DNA of 64,000 bases from Desulfuromonas sp. TF (lineage in GTDB: Bacteria > Desulfobacterota > Desulfuromonadia > Desulfuromonadales > ATBO01), in contig NZ_KI421413.1 of NCBI RefSeq assembly GCF_000472285.1, positions 117,079-181,078 on the forward strand, read 5' to 3'. Each line of letters opens with the position of its first letter. Positions within the stretch are counted from its first letter, which is position 1. The notes beneath the pieces are model-generated. The model was given only the letters and a program-made list of their open reading frames with translations. It was not told where the DNA came from and ran no database searches. The position numbers were made by a program, and so were the translations under genes. Below are positions 8,595 through 18,778 of this stretch, in pieces.

Positions 8595-11500
8595 TCAGGC
8601 GAGACTTGCGGCCGTTTCCGTGGGAAGGGGCAAAGTGGAAGATGCGGCAGGGAAGGAAAATGTTTTCCCCCTCCTGAGCAGTTTGGTGAATTCTTCAGGC
8701 GGCACGGGCCTGCTCAAGAGGAAACCCTGTCCTTCATTGCATCCGAGAGATCTCAGAAATTCGAACTGCTCAGCGGTTTCCACTCCTTCGGCGATGACCG
8801 AGAGACCAACTTCGTGTGCCATGGCTATGATGTGGCGGGCAATGTTTGCGTCATTGGTTTGGTGGGGCAGATTCTGGACGAAAGAGCGATCCATCTTCAA
8901 CTGATCGACCGGAAAATCTCTCAGATAGCTCAGGGAAGAATATCCGATCCCGAAGTCATCGATAGCCAGGGTGATGCCAACGTCATGCAGTTGACGGAAT
9001 TTGCCGACGGCCTCCTTGACATCCTCCATGACCACGCTCTCCGTGATTTCAAGATTGATCCATTTGGGATCAATCTTTGATTCGCTGACGATGTGGGTGA
9101 CGACATCGGCGAATTTCGGATCCTGAAGCTGGGCTGCGGAAACGTTGATTCCCACACGCAGTGGAGCGAATCCTTCCTGTTGCCAGGTTTTGGCCTGGTA
9201 GCAGGCTGTCCGCAAGACCCATTCTCCAATAGGCGCGATGACACCAATTTGTTCAGCCAACGGGATGAATACGGAGGGTTGAATCATTTCACCGATTTCA
9301 TGTTCCCATCGAACAAGAGCTTCCATGCCGACAATCTTGCCGGTTTTGAAGCTCACCTGGGCCTGATAATGAACCCTCAATTCTTTCCGCTCGAGAACCC
9401 GGCGAAGGCTGTTCTCCATGGCCATTCGTTCCAGAGCTCTGGCGTTCATGGCAGGACTGTAGACCTGATAGTTATTCCTGCCGAGATCTTTTGCCCGATA
9501 GAGGGCTGTATCGGCGTTTTTGATCAGGGCATGAACGTCGTGGCAATCCCTCGGATACAGGGCAATGCCGATACTGCAAGTCATATAGATTTCATGCCCC
9601 TCGATCTGGAATGGAAAGCTCATGGCGCGGAGTATTTTATGGGCCACAAGGCTGATGTCGGATTCCTGCCTCACCTGGGTCACCAGAATATTGAATTCGT
9701 CTCCCCCGAAGCGGCCGATCGTGTCGCTGTCCCGCAGGCATTCTCGCAGCCGTTCGGTCACTGTTTTAAGCAACTGATCGCCGGCGGCGTGGCCTAGCGT
9801 ATCGTTGACGTTTTTGAAATGGTCGAGATCGAGAAAGAGCATGCCTATCATCTGCTGATTACGCATGGCGAAGTTCAATGACTGATGAGCTCTGTCGGCA
9901 AAAAGAAGACGGTTGGGCAATCCCGTAAGGGGGTCATGGTAGGCCATGTGCTCGATGGTTTGTTCAGCCTTGACTCGGGCAGTGATATCCATGAGGGTCC
10001 CCAGTATCGCCGTTTGCCCTTCATAGGCTCCTTTTCCGCTAAGGACTTCGACATGAATCGGACTGCCGTCTTTTCTGATCCCGCGGAACTTGAACTGCAG
10101 ATTGTTGACTTCGCCGAGCATCTGTCGACGAAGGTTGCCATCGACCAGAACCCGGTCCTCCTGGGCGACCAGGTCTGTCAGCTTAAGACCGGGCGTCAGT
10201 TCTTCGATCCGGTAGCCGAAAATCTCGGCAAAACGCGGATTGACATAAGAGAGGCGGTCTCCGGTAAGAAAATAGACTCCCACCAGTGTTTTTTCCACAA
10301 GGAAGCGATATTTGGATTCGGCCATCTCCAGTTTGGATACAAGTTCTTCGATCCTCTTCCGCCTGTCCATTTCAACCCTGAGTTTGCGTCCGACGGTAAA
10401 AACCTCCCAGTTGCGTTGGGCCATAATGTCATCGAACACTTTTTCCGATTCAGTCCCCACTTTTTGTGATTCTCGGTAGTTCCTTTCCAACTCGTCGGCA
10501 AGCGCCTGAAAATTCCTCACCAGTGAGCCCACATCGGTTCCATCGGAATCCGGCCAGGCGACGGGAAGGTTCGACTTGAGACGATCCGGGAGATTGGTGG
10601 TGACCCGCGCAAGATCTTCAAGGGGAGCGGTTATTTTTCTGTTGATATTCCTGACCAGGAATAAAGCCAGAAGGGCAGGGGCAAGCATGATCGCCATACC
10701 GCCGGCCACCGATCTTTTCAGATAGGTGCTGTGCAGTCCGGAGGGGAATTCAATAACCGTTTTCCAGAAAAAGGAGGTTTCCGAGCGGGATTCCGGCGGC
10801 AGAACCGCACGCCAGGAGGGGAGGGCCGTAAAACGCTGATGCGAAGGTTCCCACAGATAGCCTGCGCCGGCGAGTGAAGGGGTGATTTTTTTCGAATTCT
10901 GAAAATAATCCTCCATGGGAGGACGGTTCGGGTCGGTACTGGCGATGATTCTGCCGTTCGGATCCAGAAGGGTGATATGGAAGGGGCCACGTAGAGGAAA
11001 CTCTTCAAGAAGTTGAACGAGTGCATGGTTGTCCACAGCGCCTTGCCGGTGCCTGGATCCTAGAAAGTTGTCCAAGGCCAGGCATTGTCCCACCATTTCG
11101 GCCTCCAGGTCAGCGCTGAAGAAGTCTCTGGGGCCATTGAGGTTGAGCAGAATCATCAGCAGGACGGGCAGGATAAAACAACCAGCCACGAGGTTGAACT
11201 GTGTCTCCCAGAGCGTTTGAAACATACGCTCCCGCCACTGCAGCAGTGGCGAAAAGCGAAGGAGGAGGGTGGCTGCAAGGGCATTGAAGAGCCCGTTGGC
11301 AAAAGGTATTAGCATTGGAAGGAGGAGGGCGTCCATGGGCATCCGGAGGAAAACGCTGTGGTTCAGCCACATCAGCGGTAGTCCGAAGAATAACCAGAAG
11401 ATGGCGCCGGCATAAAGGAGGTTCCGCATCCCCCGCTGCAGAAGCATTCCGACAACCAGCGCCTCCATGATCAGTAGAAGAGCGGCTGCCAGATTGCTCC

Positions 11501-11687
11501 ATAGAACGAAAGTGCAGGTCGCGGCAAGGAGGGCCGCTGCAAGTCCCCATCGGGTGCCGTAAAGACGCACAGTCAGCAGAATGGCAATCCCGGCGAGGGA
11601 AACTTCGCCGATAGAGGATATGGCAGGAGAGAAGAAAGTGGCCGCCAGGGCCGCTACGAGCAGGACGCCGAACATGAGAAATTGCAA
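8595..11687 (-). CDS. Multidomain membrane sensor: HAMP-PAS-GGDEF-EAL c-di-GMP enzyme
   Basis: A 1030-residue protein. The N-terminus is a bundle of about six to seven membrane segments (1-185). An extracytoplasmic sensor region (about 195-325), another membrane helix with HAMP, a PAS domain (KYRFLVEKTLVGVYFL...), then GGDEF and EAL follow. The GGDEF half is complete: DLDHFKNVNDTLGHAAGD, FGGDEF, and an RDSD inhibitory site five residues upstream. EAL is complete as well (EALVRW, EITESV, DDFGIGYSSLSYL, KMDRSFV, AEGVETAEQ). Both activities are therefore possible, with feedback inhibition of the cyclase. Its ligand is unknown. It is divergent from lepA. Confidence 0.93.
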   Translation of the reverse strand: MQFLMFGVLLVAALAATFFSPAISSIGEVSLAGIAILLTVRLYGTRWGLAAALLAATCTFVLWSNLAAALLLIMEALVVGMLLQRGMRNLLYAGAIFWLFFGLPLMWLNHSVFLRMPMDALLLPMLIPFANGLFNALAATLLLRFSPLLQWRERMFQTLWETQFNLVAGCFILPVLLMILLNLNGPRDFFSADLEAEMVGQCLALDNFLGSRHRQGAVDNHALVQLLEEFPLRGPFHITLLDPNGRIIASTDPNRPPMEDYFQNSKKITPSLAGAGYLWEPSHQRFTALPSWRAVLPPESRSETSFFWKTVIEFPSGLHSTYLKRSVAGGMAIMLAPALLALFLVRNINRKITAPLEDLARVTTNLPDRLKSNLPVAWPDSDGTDVGSLVRNFQALADELERNYRESQKVGTESEKVFDDIMAQRNWEVFTVGRKLRVEMDRRKRIEELVSKLEMAESKYRFLVEKTLVGVYFLTGDRLSYVNPRFAEIFGYRIEELTPGLKLTDLVAQEDRVLVDGNLRRQMLGEVNNLQFKFRGIRKDGSPIHVEVLSGKGAYEGQTAILGTLMDITARVKAEQTIEHMAYHDPLTGLPNRLLFADRAHQSLNFAMRNQQMIGMLFLDLDHFKNVNDTLGHAAGDQLLKTVTERLRECLRDSDTIGRFGGDEFNILVTQVRQESDISLVAHKILRAMSFPFQIEGHEIYMTCSIGIALYPRDCHDVHALIKNADTALYRAKDLGRNNYQVYSPAMNARALERMAMENSLRRVLERKELRVHYQAQVSFKTGKIVGMEALVRWEHEIGEMIQPSVFIPLAEQIGVIAPIGEWVLRTACYQAKTWQQEGFAPLRVGINVSAAQLQDPKFADVVTHIVSESKIDPKWINLEITESVVMEDVKEAVGKFRQLHDVGITLAIDDFGIGYSSLSYLRDFPVDQLKMDRSFVQNLPHQTNDANIARHIIAMAHEVGLSVIAEGVETAEQFEFLRSLGCNEGQGFLLSRPVPPEEFTKLLRRGKTFSFPAASSTLPLPTETAASLA

Positions 11688-11938
11688 TCTCCTTGAATTT
11701 CAATTGCACGAAATCAGCTGAACACAATCAATTAAAAAAACTCCACTTTAAAAACGTATCCTATTCATTATGTTTGTCAATGAGTTGGAACGAACAGGCC
11801 GTATCCTGAAAAACCACGAAGGGTTCACGTGCAACGGAACGAGATCGGTCAACCCCCTTTTGCCTTTACATTCGGGGAGATTTTCTATATTTTAGGAGAT
11901 TGCGTCTGTAAGCAATAAACTGATAAAAAAAGAGGAAT

Positions 11939-13744
11939 ATGGACCAGAAGCTGATCCGGAATTTTTCAATAATTGCCCATATCGATCATGGCAAATCGAC
12001 CCTGGCCGACCGCCTGCTGGAGGCCACCGGAACCCTGACCGCGAGGGAGAAAACAGACCAGTTTCTTGACAAAATGGACCTGGAACGCGAGCGGGGAATC
12101 ACCATCAAGGCCCAGGCGGTGCGCCTTGCCTATCGGGCTGACGACGGGAAGGATTATATTCTCAACCTCATTGACACTCCCGGTCACGTCGACTTCACCT
12201 ATGAGGTGAGCCGCTCGCTGACCGCCTGCGAAGGAGCGACCCTGGTGGTCGACGCCTCTCAGGGGGTGGAAGCACAGACCCTGGCGAACGTCTATCTGGC
12301 GATAGATCAGAATCTGGAGGTATTTCCCGTACTGAACAAGATCGACCTGCCTGGCGCCGATCCGGCACGGGTAAAGGAGGAAATCGAGGAGATCATCGGT
12401 CTGGACACTTCGGATGCCGTAGAGGCCAGCGCCAAAGAGGGAATCGGGATCCATGAGATCCTCGAATCGATCGTGCGGAAGGTGCCGGCCCCGACGGGTG
12501 ATCCCGATGCCCCCCTGAAAGCTCTTATCTTCGACTCCTGGTACGATCCCTATCAGGGCGTGATCATTCTGGTGCGGATTTTCGACGGCGTTCTGAAGAA
12601 GGGCGACAAGATCCAGCTCATGGCGAATAAGAAGACCCAGGAGGTTCTCAAGGTGGGCGTTTTCGCTCCCCATCCCCTGGAAGTTCCTGGACTTGGAGCC
12701 GGCGAGGTCGGGTTCGTCATCGCCGGGATCAAGGTGGTTCAGGATGCCAAGGTCGGCGACACCATCACCCACCTGCACCGTCCCACCGAGGCGGCGCTGC
12801 CGGGCTTCAAGGAAGTCAAGCCCATGGTTTTCTCCGGCCTCTATCCGATCGACTCCGGCGAATACGACAGCCTGCGCGACGCCCTCGAGAAGCTGAGGCT
12901 GAACGACGCCTCCTTTTCCTTTGAGCCGGAGAATTCGCTGGCTCTTGGTTTCGGTTTCCGCTGCGGTTTCCTGGGCCTGCTGCACATGGAGATCATTCAG
13001 GAGAGACTCGAGCGGGAGTTCGGAGTCGACCTGATAACCACAGCCCCCACCGTCGTCTACAAGGTGACCACCGTCAAAGGGGAACAGTTGCGGGTGGAAA
13101 GCGCCAACATGCTTCCCGATATTCAGTATATTGAGCGCATTCTGGAGCCTTTCATTCTCGCTTCGATCCACGTCCCCAACGAATTCGTGGGGGCGGTGCT
13201 CGCTCTCTGCGAAGAGAAGCGCGGGACGCAGCGGGAAATCAAGTATTTGACCGCCAATCGGGTCATGGTCGTCTATGAACTGCCTCTCAACGAAATCGTC
13301 CTCGACTTTTTCGACAGGCTCAAATCGATCACCCGCGGTTATGCTTCCCTCGACTACGAGCACCTTGATTTCCGCGAAAGCCAGTTGGTGCGGCTCAACG
13401 TTCTGATCAACGGCGAAGCGGTAGACGCCCTCTCCCTGATCGTTCACCGCGACAAAGCCCAGTACCGGGGGCGGGAACTGGCGTCGAAAATGAAGGAATT
13501 CATCCCCCGCCAGCAGTACGAGGTCGCCATCCAGGCCGCGATCGGCACTAAGGTGATCGCCCGCGAGACGGTCAAGGCGCTGCGCAAGGATGTCACCGCC
13601 AAATGTTACGGAGGCGACATCACCCGCAAACGCAAACTTCTGGAGAAGCAGAAGGAAGGCAAGAAAAGAATGAAGCAGGTCGGCAGCGTCGAGCTTCCCC
13701 AGGAAGCCTTCCTGGCTATTCTCAAGGTGAAAGAATCGAAATAA
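11939..13744 (+). CDS. lepA: Translation factor LepA / EF4 (GTPase)
   Basis: A 601-residue GTPase close to the usual family length. G motifs are [15 protein letters not shown] (G1), RGITIKAQ (G2), DTPGHVD (G3), NKIDLPGAD (G4) and SAKEGIG (G5). The LepA-specific C-terminal domain ends with [17 protein letters not shown] and [14 protein letters not shown]4 binds ribosomes and affects initiation and elongation under stress. The ribosome binding site is AAGAGGA. The stop codon shares one base with the start of lepB (TAATG), the classical lepA-lepB arrangement. Confidence 0.98.
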   Translation: MDQKLIRNFSIIAHIDHGKSTLADRLLEATGTLTAREKTDQFLDKMDLERERGITIKAQAVRLAYRADDGKDYILNLIDTPGHVDFTYEVSRSLTACEGATLVVDASQGVEAQTLANVYLAIDQNLEVFPVLNKIDLPGADPARVKEEIEEIIGLDTSDAVEASAKEGIGIHEILESIVRKVPAPTGDPDAPLKALIFDSWYDPYQGVIILVRIFDGVLKKGDKIQLMANKKTQEVLKVGVFAPHPLEVPGLGAGEVGFVIAGIKVVQDAKVGDTITHLHRPTEAALPGFKEVKPMVFSGLYPIDSGEYDSLRDALEKLRLNDASFSFEPENSLALGFGFRCGFLGLLHMEIIQERLEREFGVDLITTAPTVVYKVTTVKGEQLRVESANMLPDIQYIERILEPFILASIHVPNEFVGAVLALCEEKRGTQREIKYLTANRVMVVYELPLNEIVLDFFDRLKSITRGYASLDYEHLDFRESQLVRLNVLINGEAVDALSLIVHRDKAQYRGRELASKMKEFIPRQQYEVAIQAAIGTKVIARETVKALRKDVTAKCYGGDITRKRKLLEKQKEGKKRMKQVGSVELPQEAFLAILKVKESK

Positions 13745-14421
13745 TGACCAAGAATACGAAAATGATAAAAGCCGAGTGGCCCGATGAAAAACAAAAGACG
13801 AAAAAGCCGTGGTATCGGGAATATTCCGAGGCGCTGATCGTCGCCGCAATTCTGGCGCTGATCATCCGCACCTTCGTTGTTCAGGCCTTCAAAATCCCCT
13901 CGGGCTCCATGGAGGATACCCTCCTCATCGGCGACCACCTGCTGGTCAACAAGTTCATTTACGGAATGCAGGTACCTTTTAGCGATACCCGGTTTCTTTC
14001 GCTGCGTCATCCCGAGCGGGGAGATATCATCGTTTTTGAATTTCCCGACGATGAGGACAAATCGTATTTCAAGCGCCGCGATTTCATTAAACGGGTGATC
14101 GGAACTCCGGGCGACACCGTGGAGGTTCGCGACAAGAAAGTCTACGTCAACGGCGAGCTTTATCGGATCCCTCAGGAAGTTCACAAGGACCCGGGTTTGC
14201 AGCCCCCCAATTACGGTCCGCGGGACTTCACAGGTCCCGTCAAGGTACCGCCTGGGCAGTACTTTGTCATGGGAGATAATCGCGACCATTCCTATGACAG
14301 TCGATTCTGGGGATTCGTCGAGGAGTCCAAGATCAAGGGGCTGGCTTTCATCAAGTACTGGTCCTGGGACCGCGAAGAAAACTGGCCTCGCTGGGCCCGG
14401 ATAGGCCATCCGATCAAGTAA
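13744..14421 (+). CDS. lepB: Signal peptidase I (LepB)
   Basis: A 225-residue inner-membrane serine protease that removes signal peptides on the periplasmic side. One N-terminal membrane segment (EALIVAAILALIIRTFVVQ) precedes the catalytic serine box FKIPSGSMEDTL. The general-base lysine lies in FIKRVIGTPGDTVE, and the family box GDNRDHSYDSRFWG is near 178-191. The start overlaps lepA by one base; MIKAEWP six codons later is a possible alternative. Confidence 0.96.
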   Translation: MTKNTKMIKAEWPDEKQKTKKPWYREYSEALIVAAILALIIRTFVVQAFKIPSGSMEDTLLIGDHLLVNKFIYGMQVPFSDTRFLSLRHPERGDIIVFEFPDDEDKSYFKRRDFIKRVIGTPGDTVEVRDKKVYVNGELYRIPQEVHKDPGLQPPNYGPRDFTGPVKVPPGQYFVMGDNRDHSYDSRFWGFVEESKIKGLAFIKYWSWDREENWPRWARIGHPIK

Positions 14422-14445
14422 GGGATCCTGGCCGGATTTTTGTAT

Positions 14446-14474
14446 TTGACTTCCCTGAACGGTCCCGATATAGT
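14446..14474 (+). promoter_or_regulatory. Sigma-70-type promoter of the pyr operon
   Basis: TTGACT at 14446-14451 and TATAGT at 14469-14474 are separated by 17 nt. It lies between the lepB stop and the PyrR attenuator, so transcripts from here would contain the whole leader. Confidence 0.75.
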
Positions 14475-14502
14475 GCCTCGAATTACGGGACGTCCCTTTT
14501 AA

Positions 14503-14606
14503 GTTAATCCAGAGAGATTAACAAAGGTGGTTCAAGTGGAGCAACGACAGATTGGTCGCAGTGTATTCAGGTACCTTTTCGCCTTAAGGCGGAGAGGTAT
14601 TTTTTT
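14503..14606 (+). promoter_or_regulatory. PyrR-binding attenuator leader of the pyr operon
   Basis: A 7-bp stem GTTAATC/GATTAAC with a six-base CAGAGA loop lies at 14503-14522. Its sequence at 14506-14519 agrees with the PyrR recognition consensus ARUCCNGNGAGGYU at 13 of 14 positions. This is the anti-antiterminator, which PyrR binds when UMP/UTP is plentiful. It is followed by an intrinsic terminator 34 nt upstream of pyrR. Together they form a classical PyrR transcription-attenuation unit. Confidence 0.88.
14571..14606 (+). terminator. Attenuator terminator in the pyr leader
   Basis: A 13-bp stem (two internal G-U pairs and one at the base) pairs 14571-14583 with 14588-14600 around a TTAA loop. 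It is followed by a T run (14600-14606). It sits just upstream of pyrR and downstream of the PyrR-binding hairpin. Confidence 0.88.
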
Positions 14607-14639
14607 GTGCCTGTAACGCGTCGTGAAGGAGGATCGGGG

Positions 14640-15176
14640 ATGGCAAAAACGGAAACCGTTATTCTGGATCAGGCCGGCGTCAGCCGGGCGCTGACCCGCA
14701 TCGCACACGAGATTCTGGAAAGGAACAAGGGAGTCGCCGACCTTGCCCTGGTTGGTATCCGCACCGGCGGAGACCATCTTGCCGAAATGCTGCGCCGGCG
14801 CATCCTCGAGATCGAGGGAGAGGAACTGCCCCTCGGCGCGGTGGATATCACCATGTACAGGGACGATCTCGACTCCCGGGGGAGCCTGCCCATGGGCAAG
14901 ACAGAAATCCCCTTTTCTCTTGATGATAAGAGAATCATTCTGGTGGACGACGTTCTCTATACCGGCCGGACTATCCGCGCCGCGATGGATGCTCTGATCG
15001 ATTTCGGCCGTCCCCGCAGCATCCAACTGGCGGTGCTGGTCGATCGCGGCCATCGGGAACTCCCGATTCGCCCGGACTATATCGGTCGCAACACGCCGAC
15101 CTCCCGGGAGGAGCAGGTCAAGGTAGAGTTCGATAAGAATCATGTTCCGATCGAGGTTCGCCTCATCAAACCGTGA
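14640..15176 (+). CDS. pyrR: Bifunctional pyr operon regulator / uracil phosphoribosyltransferase PyrR
   Basis: A 178-residue type I phosphoribosyltransferase-fold protein. It shows [12 protein letters not shown], the PRPP loop [18 protein letters not shown] and the PyrR-specific [20 protein letters not shown]. PyrR binds leader RNA in a UMP-dependent way and also has uracil phosphoribosyltransferase activity. The start ATG 14640 has an AAGGAGG site; the upstream open frame is leader sequence. It is the first gene after its own attenuator. Confidence 0.96.
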   Translation: MAKTETVILDQAGVSRALTRIAHEILERNKGVADLALVGIRTGGDHLAEMLRRRILEIEGEELPLGAVDITMYRDDLDSRGSLPMGKTEIPFSLDDKRIILVDDVLYTGRTIRAAMDALIDFGRPRSIQLAVLVDRGHRELPIRPDYIGRNTPTSREEQVKVEFDKNHVPIEVRLIKP

Positions 15177-15230
15177 AGGTGAGAACTCCTCACATCTTGC
15201 GCCAAATCGTTCTTCACAAGGGAGGTTTTC

Positions 15231-16166
15231 ATGTCGTTCCCCCATAAACACATCCTCGGTATCGAGCACTTGTCGAAAGAGGACATCGACCTGATTCTGA
15301 ATACCGCCGAAAGCTTCAAGGAGGTCAATCTACGGGACATCAAAAAGGTTCCGACCCTGCGCGGCAAAACGGTCATCAATCTCTTCTACGAGGCCAGCAC
15401 GCGCACCCGCACCTCCTTTGAGATCGCCGGCAAGCGGATGTCCGCCGACACCATCAACATCAGCGCCTCGGCCTCCTCGGTAGTCAAAGGGGAGACTCTT
15501 GAAGACACCGCCAAAAACATCGAGGCGATGAATCCGGACATCATCGTCATTCGCCACGCCGCCTCAGGAGCGCCGCATTATCTGGCCAAGCGTCTCAACT
15601 GCTCCATCATCAATGCCGGAGACGGCGCCCACGAGCATCCCAGCCAGGCCTTGCTCGACCTCTTCACAATCCGGGAGCACAAAGGAAAGATCGAAGGACT
15701 GACGGTAGCCATCGTCGGCGATATCACCCACAGCCGCGTGGTGCGCTCCAATATCTACGCTTTGAATAAAATGGGAGCCACTGTGCGGGTGGCCGGTCCC
15801 GGAACCATGATTCCCCCGGGCATCGAGCGTTTAGGAGTGCAGGTCTTTCACAACATCAACGAAGCCATCAAGGATGCCGACGTGGTGATGATGTTGCGCA
15901 TCCAACTGGAGCGACAGGGGAAAACCCTGGTGCCTACACTGCGCGAATACTCGCAGTTCTTCGGACTGAATATCGAGAATCTGAAGCTGGCCAAGCCCGA
16001 CGCCATCGTCATGCATCCGGGGCCGATGAACCGGGGTGTGGAGATCTCCTCCTACGTCGCCGACGGCAGCCAGAACGTCATTCTCGACCAGGTGGAAAAC
16101 GGCGTGGCCGTACGCATGGCTCTTCTCTACCTGCTGGCGGGGAGCGAGGAAGCAAGGGAAGCCTAA
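15231..16166 (+). CDS. pyrB: Aspartate carbamoyltransferase catalytic subunit
   Basis: A 311-residue enzyme joining carbamoyl phosphate and aspartate. The carbamoyl-phosphate site STRTRTSFE is near 55-63, [15 protein letters not shown] near 130 and [10 protein letters not shown] near 263. No pyrI regulatory gene is adjacent. A dihydroorotase gene follows after 44 nt. The ribosome binding site is AAGGGAGG. It is the second gene of the pyr operon. Confidence 0.97.
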   Translation: MSFPHKHILGIEHLSKEDIDLILNTAESFKEVNLRDIKKVPTLRGKTVINLFYEASTRTRTSFEIAGKRMSADTINISASASSVVKGETLEDTAKNIEAMNPDIIVIRHAASGAPHYLAKRLNCSIINAGDGAHEHPSQALLDLFTIREHKGKIEGLTVAIVGDITHSRVVRSNIYALNKMGATVRVAGPGTMIPPGIERLGVQVFHNINEAIKDADVVMMLRIQLERQGKTLVPTLREYSQFFGLNIENLKLAKPDAIVMHPGPMNRGVEISSYVADGSQNVILDQVENGVAVRMALLYLLAGSEEAREA

Positions 16167-16210
16167 GAGCGGAATGTCCTATCCTTTCTTTTGCATACAA
16201 GAGGTGTGAA

Positions 16211-17488
16211 ATGAAGATACTGATCAAAGGCGGCCGAGTGTGCGATCCCGCCCAAGGCATCGATGAGACGATGGACCTGCTGATCGAGGAGGGGAGGGTT
16301 TCCCGGCTCGACCGCGATATCGAGGCGGCTGATGCCGAAGTCATCGACGCAGCCGGCAAGGTGGTGACCCCGGGTTTCCTCGACATCCATGTCCATCTGC
16401 GCGACCCCGGCTACGAATACAAGGAGGATATCGTCTCCGGAACCCGGGCCGCGGCCGCCGGCGGGTTCACCTCCGTGGCCTGCATGCCCAACACCAGCCC
16501 CTTCAACGACAACAAGGCGGTCACTCTCTATATCCTTAACAAGGCCAGGGAAGAAGGTTCCGCCAACGTTTTCCCGGTGGCGAGCATCACCAAATGTCTC
16601 AAGGGCGAGACCCTCTCCGAGATGGGCGACCTCAAAGCCGCCGGCTGCATCGGCTTCTCCGATGACGGGCGCCCCGTGGCCAGCGGCGAGGTCATGCGCC
16701 GGGGGATGGAGTACGCCCGGGGATTCAAAATGCCGATCATCAGCCACTCGGAAGAGCTCTCCATCGTCGGAGACGGGGTGATGAACGACGGCTTCGTCGC
16801 CACCGAACTCGGTCTCAAGGGGATACCCTGGGTGGCCGAGAGCGCGGCCGTAGCCCGAGACGTCATGCTGGCCGAATACACCGGAGCCCGCCTGCATGTC
16901 TGCCACATCTCCACTCGGCAGTCCCTGGAGATCATCCGGAACGCCAGGAAGAGAGGTGCGCTTATCACCTGCGAAGTGACGCCTCACCACTTCACCCTGA
17001 CCGAAGAAGCGGTGCGCGGCTATGACACCAATACCAAGATGAATCCCCCCTTGCGCGGCGCGGAAGATGTCGCGGCGATGAAGGAGGGGTTGGCGGACGG
17101 CACCATCGATGCAATCGCCACCGACCACGCTCCCCATCATTATGATGAGAAAAATGTCGAGTACAACATCGCACACAACGGCATTGTCGGTCTGGAGACG
17201 GCTCTGCCCCTGACCTTGCGCCTGGTCGATGAAGGAGTTCTTTCCCTCAGCAATGCCGTCGCCCGGTTGACCTGCGGGCCCGCAAAGGCTCTCGGCATTC
17301 CCCGGGGAACCTTGGAAGCCGGCTCGATCGCCGACGTGACGATCTTCGACCCGGAGCTGGAATGGACCGTAAATGCCGCGAAATTCGCTTCCAAAAGCCG
17401 GAATACCCCTTTCGATGGCTGGAAAATGAAGGGGGCGGCTACCCACACTATCCTTGGCGGCAGGGTGGTCTATAAAAGGCAGTCATAG
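16211..17488 (+). CDS. pyrC: Dihydroorotase
   Basis: A 425-residue class I dihydroorotase, the enzyme closing carbamoyl-aspartate to dihydroorotate. The zinc motif [16 protein letters not shown] is at about 59-74. [25 protein letters not shown] and [13 protein letters not shown] supply further metal and catalytic residues. Complete active-site motifs argue against it being a non-catalytic pyrB-associated pseudo-dihydroorotase. The stop codon coincides with the first base triplet of a 9-nt repeat array. Confidence 0.96.
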   Translation: MKILIKGGRVCDPAQGIDETMDLLIEEGRVSRLDRDIEAADAEVIDAAGKVVTPGFLDIHVHLRDPGYEYKEDIVSGTRAAAAGGFTSVACMPNTSPFNDNKAVTLYILNKAREEGSANVFPVASITKCLKGETLSEMGDLKAAGCIGFSDDGRPVASGEVMRRGMEYARGFKMPIISHSEELSIVGDGVMNDGFVATELGLKGIPWVAESAAVARDVMLAEYTGARLHVCHISTRQSLEIIRNARKRGALITCEVTPHHFTLTEEAVRGYDTNTKMNPPLRGAEDVAAMKEGLADGTIDAIATDHAPHHYDEKNVEYNIAHNGIVGLETALPLTLRLVDEGVLSLSNAVARLTCGPAKALGIPRGTLEAGSIADVTIFDPELEWTVNAAKFASKSRNTPFDGWKMKGAATHTILGGRVVYKRQS

Positions 17489-17521
17489 GTCCTATAAGTC
17501 ATATAGGTCCTATTGGACCCA
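17486..17521. repeat. Four-unit 9-nt tandem array between pyrC and carA
   Basis: Four units in exact 9-nt register: TAGGTCCTA (17486), TAAGTCATA (17495), TAGGTCCTA (17504) and TTGGACCCA (17513). Each unit is close to its own reverse complement. The array begins on the pyrC stop codon and ends about 17 nt before the carA ribosome binding site. A sister array of the same unit lies at 53743-53778. Confidence 0.85.
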
Positions 17522-17550
17522 TAAAAAGCTTTAAAAGGAGTACCTATAAC

Positions 17551-18681
17551 ATGAAAGCAATTCTGGCCCTTGCCGACGGCAGGGTTTTTCACGGCAAGGC
17601 CTTCGGCGCTTCGGGAGAGGTCGCCGGCGAAGTCGTGTTCAACACCAGCATGTCCGGTTATCAGGAGATTCTCACCGATCCTTCCTACGCCGGCGAGATC
17701 GTCACCATGACCTATCCCCTGATCGGTAATTACGGGATAAACCTCGAAGATGTGGAGTCCGTCCGACCTCATCTGGCAGGCTTTGTGGTCAAGGAGTGCA
17801 GCAATTTTCCCAGCAACTGGCGCTCCCGAATGAGTCTCGACGCCTACCTCAAGGAAAATAACATCGTCGGGATCCAGGGGATCGACACCCGAGCCCTGGT
17901 GCGGCATATCCGCGACAAGGGTGCCCAGACAGGAATCATCTCCTCGGTCGACCTCGATGCCCAACGCCTGGTCGAAAAGGCGCTGAAGGCTCCCTCCATC
18001 GTCGGCCGCGACCTGGTGCGCGAAGTGACCTGCAAGGAATCCTACCACTGGAGCGAAGGCCCCTGGGAACTTGCCGACGGATATAAAAAGACGGGCCCGC
18101 CCGCCCGCTTCAAAGTGATTGCCTACGACTTCGGGATCAAACGCAATATCCTGCGCAACCTGGTCGAATCGGGCTGCGATGTCACCGTCGTTCCCGCCGA
18201 CACTCCAGCCGAAGAGGTACTGGCCATGAACCCGGACGGCATTTTCCTCAGCAACGGCCCCGGAGATCCCGAGCCGATCGTCTATGCCCAGGAAAACATC
18301 CGGAAGATCCTCGGCAAGAAACCTCTTTTCGGCATCTGTCTCGGCCATCAGCTCCTCTCCATCGCCCTCGGCGGCAAGACCTACAAGCTCAAGTTCGGCC
18401 ATCGGGGCGGCAATCAGCCGGTTCGGCGGGGGGATGGACACGAGGTAGAGATCACCGCTCAGAATCACGGCTTTGCTGTCGATGCCGATTCAATCAACGG
18501 TCACGCGGTCCTGACCCACATCAATCTCAACGACAACACCGTCGAGGGCCTCTCTCACATGGAATTGCCGGCTTTTTCCGTTCAGTACCACCCCGAAGCC
18601 TCCCCGGGGCCTCATGATGCTCGATATCTGTTCGATCGCTTTATCGAGATGATGGAAAAAGAGAAAAGCCGTAACGCGTGA
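17551..18681 (+). CDS. carA: Carbamoyl-phosphate synthase small subunit
   Basis: A 376-residue glutaminase subunit that delivers ammonia to CarB. The N-terminal CarA domain is followed by a class I amidotransferase domain. The nucleophile is in [10 protein letters not shown], and His-Glu are in [13 protein letters not shown]. The ribosome binding site is AAAGGAG. The last codons (R-N-A-stop) are formed by the first units of a 7-nt array. It is a member of the pyr operon. Confidence 0.97.
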   Translation: MKAILALADGRVFHGKAFGASGEVAGEVVFNTSMSGYQEILTDPSYAGEIVTMTYPLIGNYGINLEDVESVRPHLAGFVVKECSNFPSNWRSRMSLDAYLKENNIVGIQGIDTRALVRHIRDKGAQTGIISSVDLDAQRLVEKALKAPSIVGRDLVREVTCKESYHWSEGPWELADGYKKTGPPARFKVIAYDFGIKRNILRNLVESGCDVTVVPADTPAEEVLAMNPDGIFLSNGPGDPEPIVYAQENIRKILGKKPLFGICLGHQLLSIALGGKTYKLKFGHRGGNQPVRRGDGHEVEITAQNHGFAVDADSINGHAVLTHINLNDNTVEGLSHMELPAFSVQYHPEASPGPHDARYLFDRFIEMMEKEKSRNA

Positions 18682-18769
18682 CGCGTGACGCGCAACGAGG
18701 AAATCGAAAATCCTGATTACTTTTAATACTGTTCTTCCGCGTCTCGCATTCCGCGTCCCGCGTCACGAG
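18671..18769. repeat. Facing 7-nt repeat arrays between carA and carB
   Basis: The left arm (18671-18698) reads GTAACGC, GTGACGC, GTGACGC, GCAACGA. The right arm (18735-18769) reads TTCCGCG, TCTCGCA, TTCCGCG, TCCCGCG, TCACGAG, which is the complementary type. All units keep a strict 7-nt register. The left arm overlaps the carA stop codon and the right arm ends 9 nt before the carB start. Confidence 0.87.
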
Positions 18770-18778
18770 GTCATAAAA

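Noticed and set aside
11966..13849. A 627-codon minus-strand frame opposite lepA
   Set aside because: Shadow of the highly conserved lepA; no family features.
16211..17488. pyrC as a non-catalytic pyrB-associated pseudo-dihydroorotase
   Set aside because: HVHLRDPG, the PHH motif and the DHAPHH motif are all intact, so an active enzyme is the simpler reading.
18671..18769. Repeat arrays considered as a CRISPR
   Set aside because: Units are 7 nt without unique spacers of constant length, and no cas gene is in the window.
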